Source of the DNA: Vicinamibacteria bacterium
GTDB taxonomy: Bacteria; Acidobacteriota; Vicinamibacteria; Fen-336; JAGNNV01
Length of the DNA stretch: 22,581 bases
Direction: 5' to 3'
Assembly (NCBI GenBank): GCA_016650185.1
Contig: JAENWE010000357.1
Location: 1-22,581, forward strand
Part shown: positions 6,797 to 13,342 of the stretch, piece by piece
How the letters are laid out: every line of letters begins with the position of its first letter
Numbering within the stretch: the first letter of the stretch is position 1
The notes under the pieces: model-generated
Seen by the model: only the letters and a program-made list of their open reading frames with translations
Told to the model about the DNA's origin: nothing
The model's database searches: none
Translations under genes and position numbers: made by a program

Positions 6797-7210
6797 ATGA
6801 AAAAGAACAATCTGGTTGCGGTTTGTGGCACTTTGCTCACTCTGGCGGGGAGCGTCCTAGTCCTCCGTGGTGGAGCTCCCGAGGTCATGGAGTTCTTTGG
6901 AAGTTCCGCCTCGCCTCCGGCTGCTTCTGGGGAACCTGCGTGGATCGGGGTGGCTTTCATGAGAGCGTTTGGCGCGGCGACGCTTGCGCTCGGCCTCGTC
7001 ATGATTGGGGCAAGCCGCCTAAGCGGTGAGGCAGCCCGAGTTCTTGGGGCTCCGCTGGCGTTCGGCTTGGGCATTCTCGGCCTTGTCACGTCTCTACAGG
7101 CGCAAGCCATTTGGAGCACCCCGGGAGCGTGGTTCCTGGTTGCGCTAATCGGCGTTGCCTGCCTCGTCGTAGCGTGGCCTCCCACCGAGCGTGGTGCTGT
7201 TGCCCGGTAG
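6797..7210 (+). CDS. Small hypothetical membrane protein (cassette gene 3)
   Basis: A 137-residue protein of unknown family. Four hydrophobic stretches are visible: residues 6-26 (LVAVCGTLLTLAGSVLVLRGG), 50-68 (GVAFMRAFGAATLALGLVMIG), 80-96 (APLAFGLGILGLVTSL) and 105-124 (WFLVALIGVACLVVAW), so it should be a four-helix inner-membrane protein. The start ATG at 6797 has a good ribosome site, GGAG, six bases upstream. The N-terminus MKKNNL is positively charged, which places it inside the cell. The gene has no recognised partner; an attC-like left half follows its stop by about 18 bases, which marks it as another cassette-type gene. Confidence 0.6.
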   Translation: MKKNNLVAVCGTLLTLAGSVLVLRGGAPEVMEFFGSSASPPAASGEPAWIGVAFMRAFGAATLALGLVMIGASRLSGEAARVLGAPLAFGLGILGLVTSLQAQAIWSTPGAWFLVALIGVACLVVAWPPTERGAVAR

Positions 7211-7228
7211 CCGCGCAATCACCGGGCC

Positions 7229-7249
7229 GCCCAACAATGGGAACCGACC
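7229..7249 (+). repeat. attC-like left half site whose complement lies at 8636-8650
   Basis: Starts with GCCCAAC (7229-7235) and continues AATGGGAACCGACC. The first 15 bases are the reverse complement, with one mismatch, of TTCCCAGTGTTGGGC at 8636-8650. No right half lies in the normal distance of 60-150 bases. Confidence 0.45.
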
Positions 7250-7305
7250 ATGTCGATGCAGACGGACTTGGGGCGCGGCGTGATGCCATGGTGCGATCTG
7301 CTGCA

Positions 7306-7698
7306 ATGAGCCCTATCCTCCGCTTCTCCGGAGCTGTGAAGCGGGACCCCGCGGTTCAGGCATGGCTCCACGGGCCGCCGGAGCACCTGCGCGCGATTGC
7401 GCGCCCGTGGTTCGAGCGCATGAGGGAATGCGCTGACGACGTCCGAGAGCTGATGCACGACGGGTGCCCGACTGCGTGTGTCGGAGATGCAGGCTTCGGG
7501 TACGTCAACACCTTCAGGGCCCATGTCAATGTGGGGTTTTTCCGAGGCTCGACACTGCCAGCCCCTGTCGGTCTGCTGGAGGGAACCGGAAAGCTCGGTC
7601 GTCATGTGAAGCTCAAGCCAGGCATTCCCTTGGACTCCTCGGCACTGGAGGCCGTCATCACTGAGGCCTATCGGAACATCAAGGCGTGTCTCCGTTGA
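7306..7698 (+). CDS. DUF1801-like protein (cassette gene 4)
   Basis: A 130-residue cytosolic protein. The central block GFGYVNTFRAHVNVGFFRGSTLPAPVGLLEGTGKLGRHVKLKPG is the pattern of the DUF1801 (YdhG-like) fold, a small alpha/beta domain of unknown biochemical role. The C-terminal helix ALEAVITEAYRNIKACL also fits. The start at 7306 (MSPILRFSG) agrees with where the recognisable homology begins. In-frame ATGs at 7288 and 7237 would add N-terminal residues without family features, and none has a clear Shine-Dalgarno sequence. A Cys pair in DGCPTACVGD could be of interest but has no known function. Stand-alone DUF1801 proteins are frequently found among accessory genes. Confidence 0.65.
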   Translation: MSPILRFSGAVKRDPAVQAWLHGPPEHLRAIARPWFERMRECADDVRELMHDGCPTACVGDAGFGYVNTFRAHVNVGFFRGSTLPAPVGLLEGTGKLGRHVKLKPGIPLDSSALEAVITEAYRNIKACLR

Positions 7699-7818
7699 CG
7701 TCACAGAACCGCCTGGCGTACGCTTCAGCGATGGGGCCTGAGCGGCGGGGATTGGGTGGCTCAACCACGGGGCACAGGGCGGCCGCCGGACCATCGGATG
7801 AAGCGGACACAGCACAGC

Positions 7819-7868
7819 CCTCCGTCGGCGCTTTGCGGCAACGTGTGTTCGACCGACCGACGGTGAGG
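7819..7868 (+). repeat. Imperfect inverted repeat covering the ribosome site of the ankyrin gene
   Basis: CCGTCGG (7822-7828) pairs with CCGACGG (7857-7863). A further three pairs (CCT 7819-7821 with AGG 7866-7868) form past a two-base bulge. The right arm includes GGTGAGG, the likely Shine-Dalgarno of the next gene. It might be a degenerate attC or a translation-control hairpin; the rest of 7699-7867 shows no other feature. Confidence 0.25.
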
Positions 7869-8584
7869 TGCCTGTGACGGCAGAAGCGCTACTTGAGCGA
7901 ATCGCAGACGGCCGGACGGACCTGGTCTGGGCCTACATAGCCCAGGGCGGTCATTCGTCTGCAAAAGGTAGTGGTATGCGATTGCTCGAGTGGTGCGCTT
8001 ACTACGGCGACGTCAGCGCAATGCGACTCCTCCTCGACCACGGTGAGTCGCTACAGTCGCTGGGCGCGAACTTCGGGTTGAACGCCGCGGCGTTCCATGG
8101 TTACTGGCAACTGAGTGAGTTCCTGCTTGAGCGCGGAGCTGATGTCAATGGGTCGGACGCTGAGACCGGGGAGACTCCTCTCCATGCGGCCTTATGCACA
8201 TCCCAACGAGATGCGCACGACCTCGTGGTCAGGGTGCTGTTGGCCCACGGTGCGAATGTCAATTGTGCGACCAGGCCATCGGCGGTAACCGGCTCCTTCA
8301 TGCGTGACTGCAGGACCAAAGGCGAAACGCCTCTTCATCGCGCCGCGGCATTCGGCACGGAAACGACCATCGAACTGCTATTCGCCGCAGGCGCGCGAGT
8401 CGACGCCAGGGACGCAAATGGGGAAACACCGCTCAGCTGGGCGAGCTGGTACGCTCGACCCGATGCGGTCCTGACCAGGCTGTGCTACGGGGAGTACTCG
8501 ATCTGTCCCGACAGAAAACCGATGCGGGTCTCTTTGTTGGGTCAGCCCCACGGGGGGATCTCGGGCGGGGGGCCAAGGGGATGA
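7868..8584 (+). CDS. Ankyrin-repeat protein (cassette gene 5)
   Basis: A 238-residue protein made of about five to six ankyrin repeats, a scaffold for protein-protein contact. Recognisable repeats are GMRLLEWCAYYGDVSAMRLL, then NAAAFHGYWQLSEFLLERGADVN, GETPLHAALCTS...LLAHGANVN, GETPLHRAAAFGTETTIELL with FAAGARVDARD, and GETPLSWASWYARPDAVLTRL. The insert CATRPSAVTGSFMRDCRTK within one repeat interrupts the regular spacing. The C-terminus SLLGQPHG looks like a natural end and is followed by a glycine-rich read-through tail. The start is a GTG at 7868; a second GTG at 7874 has GAGG five bases upstream and may be the real one. There is no signal peptide, so it is probably cytosolic. The partner is unknown. 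Confidence 0.8.
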   Translation: MPVTAEALLERIADGRTDLVWAYIAQGGHSSAKGSGMRLLEWCAYYGDVSAMRLLLDHGESLQSLGANFGLNAAAFHGYWQLSEFLLERGADVNGSDAETGETPLHAALCTSQRDAHDLVVRVLLAHGANVNCATRPSAVTGSFMRDCRTKGETPLHRAAAFGTETTIELLFAAGARVDARDANGETPLSWASWYARPDAVLTRLCYGEYSICPDRKPMRVSLLGQPHGGISGGGPRG

Positions 8585-8590
8585 AGCTGA

Positions 8591-8609
8591 CGAAGTCCGG
8601 TTGACTTCG
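8591..8609. other. Hairpin after the ankyrin gene
   Basis: CGAAGTC (8591-8597) and GACTTCG (8603-8609) form a perfect 7-bp stem with a 5-base loop, seven bases after the ankyrin stop. No T-run follows. Directly behind it is a short tandem repeat, three copies of AGCCCT spaced by nine bases (8611-8634). It may act as a weak terminator or be part of a degenerate attC ending at 8650. Confidence 0.35.
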
Positions 8610-8635
8610 GAGCCCTCGGAGCCCTCGCAGCCCTA

Positions 8636-8650
8636 TTCCCAGTGTTGGGC
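8636..8650 (+). repeat. attC-like right half site at the distal end of the array
   Basis: TTCCCAGTGTTGGGC ends in GTTGGGC (8644-8650), a GTTRRRY core. It is complementary (14 of 15) to the left half at 7229-7243 and shares CAGTGTTGGG with 5516-5525. After it, GGACCAAGGG resembles the bases following the core at 6273. It marks the right border of the cassette-like region; the next gene, on the minus strand, ends 91 bases further on. Confidence 0.45.
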
Positions 8651-8741
8651 GGACCAAGGGAGAGTCATCCCAGGTCGGGAAAGGTTCCCTTCGGCTATAG
8701 CGAGTCTCAACGAGAGATCGAAATCGGCTGGACGTTCCCGG

Positions 8742-10010
8742 CTAGGCGCCGCGGATGGCTTCCACCGGAGTCAGCCGGCTGGCCCGCAGAGCCGGAAACA
8801 ATCCGGCCGCAAGGCCGATGATGATCGCGAACGCGGCCGACAGGCCGAGGCCGACGGGCGAGATGCTGAGTCCATCGTCGAAGGCCTGTCCGGCGAGGAC
8901 GGTGATGCCGCTGCCCAGAATCACACCCAGCGCTCCGCCCACCACGGAGAGCGAGACGGACTCAATCAGGAACTGAAGAAAGATCGCGCCGTCGGTGGCG
9001 CCGGTGGCCTTGCGCAGGCCGATCTCGAAGAGACGCTCGGAAATCGCGATCTGCATAAGAGAGAAGATTCCGATTCCGCCCACCAGCAAAGAGATGCCGG
9101 CGATGGAAGCGAGAACGATCGTCCAGTTGGCGATGATGACGTCCACTTCCTTCCGCACCCGGACGATCTCCTCGCCGATGTTCTGCACCCGGAAGTCGGA
9201 AATCCCGCGATGGGCGCGCTTCAGAAGCGCCTTCGCCTCGGTCTCGCCATGGGTGAGCGCCGACTCATCCGGGACTTTGAAGATGATGGCCTCGACCGCA
9301 CTCGAACCGGCGAACTGCCTTTGGAGGGTGGTGATCGGGATATAGATCTTGCGATTGTCTTCCTGCATGTCCCGGTCGTTGACGGTGCCGTTTCCGAGCG
9401 ACCGGATCACGCCCACGATGTGGAATCTCGTGCCCCGCACCAGGATCTCGCGATCGATCGGGCTCTCCGCTCCGAAGGCCTCTCGGGCGATGATCTGGCC
9501 GATCACCGCCACCGGGGCCGTGGTCTCCACATCGGACGAGACCAGGTACCGGCCCACCGCCGCCCCTCGTCCGCGAATCGCTCCGTACTCCGGGGTGACG
9601 CCTTCGATGGTGAGATTGAAGTCTCGACCGTTCATCCTGACCCGCTCCCGGGTCGCGGCCAGGGGCGCTGCACTTTCGATCAACTCTTTCCCGTCGTTGA
9701 TCACCGCGACGTCGCTCGACCGCAGGCCCTTCGAGTAGCCCTGCTTCTTTCTTTCGATCCGGTCTTCCGGACGCGCCGGCACCGCGAACATGACCCCATC
9801 GAAGCCGAGATCAGCGAACCCGGCTTTGATCGACACCGCGGCCCCGCCGATCACGGAGACCATGACCACGAGAGAGGTGGTCCCGAGGACGATGCCCACG
9901 AGAGTGAGAGTGGACCGGAGCTTGTGAGCGAAGATCTCGCTGATCGAAGTCCGAGCCGCTTCCCACAAGGTGGTGGGCAGGCTGGTCCTGGGGGCAGTCG
10001 GGGCGGACAT
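8742..10010 (-). CDS. MacB/FtsX-type ABC transporter permease, second subunit
   Basis: A 422-residue permease with the MacB layout: one N-terminal helix (STLTLVGIVLGTTSLVVMVSVIGG), a large extracytoplasmic MacB-PCD domain of about 210 residues, then three C-terminal helices of the FtsX domain (TIVLASIAGISLLVGGIGIFSLM, VVGGALGVILGSGITVL, LGLSAAFAIIIGLAAGLFPALRASRLTPVEAIR). The RKATGA and ASRLTPVEAIR motifs are the coupling segments that contact the ATPase. The ATG at 10010 overlaps the stop of the upstream permease (TGATG), so I rejected the longer open frame extending to 10373. It is the last gene of the export operon. Substrates of such exporters range from macrolides to lipoproteins and peptides; nothing here indicates which. 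It differs from the upstream permease enough to suggest a heterodimer. Confidence 0.88.
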   Translation of the reverse strand: MSAPTAPRTSLPTTLWEAARTSISEIFAHKLRSTLTLVGIVLGTTSLVVMVSVIGGAAVSIKAGFADLGFDGVMFAVPARPEDRIERKKQGYSKGLRSSDVAVINDGKELIESAAPLAATRERVRMNGRDFNLTIEGVTPEYGAIRGRGAAVGRYLVSSDVETTAPVAVIGQIIAREAFGAESPIDREILVRGTRFHIVGVIRSLGNGTVNDRDMQEDNRKIYIPITTLQRQFAGSSAVEAIIFKVPDESALTHGETEAKALLKRAHRGISDFRVQNIGEEIVRVRKEVDVIIANWTIVLASIAGISLLVGGIGIFSLMQIAISERLFEIGLRKATGATDGAIFLQFLIESVSLSVVGGALGVILGSGITVLAGQAFDDGLSISPVGLGLSAAFAIIIGLAAGLFPALRASRLTPVEAIRGA

Positions 10011-11257
10011 CACTCGTACCTCAACGCTTCGACGGGCGAGAGGCGGGCGGCGCGGATGGCGGGATAGAAGCCGAAGAAGATCCCCACCACCACCGCGCAG
10101 AAGAAACCGGTCGCCATCATGGATGGCGTGACCGTCATGGTCTGCTGCAGGAGCGAGGCCATGATCCGGCAGAAACCGATACCGGTGAAGATCCCGATCG
10201 CTCCACCGGCCATGGTGACCAGGACGCTTTCGACCAGGAACTGCGCGGCGATATGGAGGGGCGAGGCCCCAAGCGCTTTGCGCGTGCCCACCTCGCGGAC
10301 CCTCTCGTTGAAGGACGCGAGCATGATGTTCATGATCACGATCCCTCCCACCAGGAGGGAAATGGTCCCGCACACCATGAAGGTGACGTCGTAGACCTTC
10401 CCCTGTTGCTCCATCTGCTGCATGCGGTCCTTGCGGTTGTAGATCTCGAAGTCCTCCACTCCCCCGTGGGAACGCTTCAGCAGAGTCCGAACCTCATCGT
10501 TTCCGGCTGCGATCTGGTCGATCGAAGCCACCTGGACGTTGATGTAGGCGACCTTCTGATTCTCCCGTTCTCCCGAGAGGCGGTTCATGACCGTGGTGAT
10601 GGGAACGAAGAGCATCTTGTTCATCCACTCGAGCGAATTCCCATCCGCCTCATTCCAGAAGAATTCCTTCTTTTCCATCACCCCGACCACGGTGAAGGAG
10701 GCGCCGGCCATCTGCACCGTCTTTCCGAGCGGGTTCTCGCCACCGAAAAGCTCATCCCGCCGCGTCGATCCGAGAACCACCACCTTGCTCGACTCGCTCA
10801 AATCCTGCTGGGTGATGAAGCGACCTTCGGCCACATGGAACGAATACATCGGCTCATACGCGGACGTGGCTCCCGAGAGCGTGATCCGCTTCTCGAATCC
10901 GCCCCGTCGCACCAGCTCCGGCCGCTCGATGGTGGGCTCGACCAGGCTCAAGTTCTTTCCGTCCCTCAGGAGGATCTGGGCGTCCTGATAGGTCAGTCCC
11001 TTGGAGTTCTTCTCGGTGGCGCTTTGTTCAGCGGCCTGAACGCTCTTGTTGTCGATCCGCATCTTGAGGATGCCGCCGGTGGTTTCGAAGAACTTCGTTG
11101 CCTGCTGACGCCCGCCATCGATCAGGCCCAACGTGGCGACCACCGATCCCACTCCGAGTACGATGCCTACGAACTGCAACATGCTGCGTGAGCGATTGGC
11201 GTTCATATCGGCGACGCCGTCCACGAGAGCGGCCCAGAAGGAGGAAAGGAAGCGCAC
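10010..11257 (-). CDS. MacB/FtsX-type ABC transporter permease, first subunit
   Basis: A 415-residue permease of the same family as its downstream neighbour. The N-terminal membrane helix (SMLQFVGIVLGVGSVVATLGLIDGG) leads into a MacB-PCD periplasmic domain with the usual SGATSAYEPMYSF and VVVLGSTRRDELFGGENPLGK segments, then the FtsX helices (VTFMVCGTISLLVGGIVIMNIMLA, VESVLVTMAGGAIGIFTGIGF, GFFCAVVVGIFFGFYPAIRAARLSPVEALRYE). The GTG at 11257 has AAGGA five bases upstream and follows the ATPase stop by 15 bases. Its stop overlaps the next ATG by one base, so equal production of both permeases is likely. Loss of either would probably disable the exporter. Confidence 0.88.
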   Translation of the reverse strand: MRFLSSFWAALVDGVADMNANRSRSMLQFVGIVLGVGSVVATLGLIDGGRQQATKFFETTGGILKMRIDNKSVQAAEQSATEKNSKGLTYQDAQILLRDGKNLSLVEPTIERPELVRRGGFEKRITLSGATSAYEPMYSFHVAEGRFITQQDLSESSKVVVLGSTRRDELFGGENPLGKTVQMAGASFTVVGVMEKKEFFWNEADGNSLEWMNKMLFVPITTVMNRLSGERENQKVAYINVQVASIDQIAAGNDEVRTLLKRSHGGVEDFEIYNRKDRMQQMEQQGKVYDVTFMVCGTISLLVGGIVIMNIMLASFNERVREVGTRKALGASPLHIAAQFLVESVLVTMAGGAIGIFTGIGFCRIMASLLQQTMTVTPSMMATGFFCAVVVGIFFGFYPAIRAARLSPVEALRYE

Positions 11258-11272
11258 GGGGGTCCTTAGGAA

Positions 11273-11984
<712 letters not shown>

Positions 11985-11992
<8 letters not shown>

Positions 11993-13244
11993 TGGATTTT
12001 TTCTCCTTGGGCCGGGTTGGATCTTCGACCGCGACCTCTTCGCCCGCCTTCAAGCCTTTCACGATCTCCGCTTTGTCGAAGCTCGCGAGGCCCGTCTCAA
12101 CTTCACGAAGCTCGAACTTCGCCTTCCACTTGTCCTTCTCATCCACCTTACCCGCCGTCGCCGTCGCGTCCTTGTCCGCCGCGAACACGCTCGAGAAGAA
12201 GCCCTTGGATTCCGAGACCTTGGGCGCTTCGGGCTTCTTCACGTAGACCACTTCCTTGTCGTCCCGCTTGAAGAGCGCTTCGACCGGAGCGGTGAGGACT
12301 CCCTCCACCCGGTCGCCCAGCACATTCAGATTCGCGGTCATTCCCGTGCGCAGCTCCTGGCCCTGCCGGTCCACATCGACCTCGACCTCGAAGATCTTCA
12401 CCTTCTCCTCGAGACGCGCGGCCGGCGCGATTCTTCCGATGCGACCACTGAAGCGGACCTTGGGATAGGCGTCCAGGGTGATCTTCACTTCCTGGCCCAG
12501 ACGAACCTTCCCGATGTCCACTTCGTTGATGCCGGCCTTGATGATCATGGTCTCGACGTCCGCCACCGTGGCAATGACCGTGCCCGCGTTGAAACTGGAC
12601 ACCCCGGAGGTCACGGTATCGCCGAGCTCCACCGTCCGCCGGATGATCACGCCATCCATGGGCGCCGACACATTGAGCCTTTGAGTCGAGGAGCCGCTGA
12701 CCAGGCCGATGGGGACGCCGCTCTCCTGAACGATCTTGTAACGCTCCACCGCGGCATCGTGCTGTGCCCGTGCGCTCTTGAAGCGCGTTTCCATTTCGAG
12801 GGCGGCCTGGAGCGAGAGGAGCCCCTGCTGCTTGAGCCCCTCGTTGCGGTCGTTGGTGGCGCGCGCTTCATTCAACGCGATCTCCGTCTCCGTCACGCTG
12901 TTCTTCACCTGAGCCAGATCGCGCGCCTGCGAGGGGTCCGGCTCGACCTGGGCAATGATCTGACCCTTTCGAACCTTGTCGCCCTCCCGCACCATAAGGG
13001 CCACCACCTTGCCCGAAAGCACCGACTTCACGTCGACTTTGACCTGGGGCTCGACCGAGCCCACTTCGCTGACCCGGACCTGGACATCACCCTTCTCGAC
13101 CTTGGCCGTCTTGAGATCGTCTTTCTTGGCGTCCTTGTTCTGGTCAGAGCCGCCTCCCCGTGAGAGCGCAAATGCGGCTACGGCCAGAACGGCCACAATG
13201 ACGAACCAGCTCTTGCGGCCCAGACGACGCTTTCCCTTCGACAT
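11985..13244 (-). CDS. Membrane fusion protein (HlyD/MacA/AcrA family)
   Basis: A 419-residue periplasmic adaptor that links the inner-membrane ABC complex to an outer-membrane channel or acts on the substrate directly. It has a basic N-terminus and one membrane anchor (SWFVIVAVLAVAAFALS, residues 12-28), a first lipoyl half (GKVVALMVREGDKVRKGQIIAQVEPD), an alpha-hairpin/coiled coil of about 70 residues, the second lipoyl half (NVSAPMDGVIIRRTVELGDTV) and beta-barrel strands (GQEVKITLDAYP, RTGMTANLNVL). Near the C-terminus, after VVYVKKPEAP, there is a low-complexity Ala/Lys/Asp-rich insertion of about 35 residues before the final strand ELREVETG. A strong GAGGAG lies about seven bases before the ATG at 13244. 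First gene of the operon; no gene for an outer-membrane partner is visible. Confidence 0.9.
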
Positions 13245-13342
13245 GGCGCGACTCCTCGATGTTCAAAACTTCTGATCTGCATGAGCTAACGAGAGTCCCC
13301 GCCTGAAGGTTCCGGAGACGTATCATCAAAATCCACCCAGGC

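Noticed and set aside
7741..7780. ATTGGGT and CTCAACC near 7751-7766 as a possible attC
   Set aside because: Core does not fit GTTRRRY and the arms do not pair beyond a few bases.
8678..8690. GGGAA/TTCCC repeat as terminator for the exporter operon
   Set aside because: Three-base loop, short stem and no T-run on either strand.
8601..10067. 488-codon open frame on the plus strand
   Set aside because: Antisense to the second permease; no domain and a repetitive charged composition.
10253..11191. 312-codon open frame on the plus strand
   Set aside because: Antisense to the first permease, no recognisable motif.
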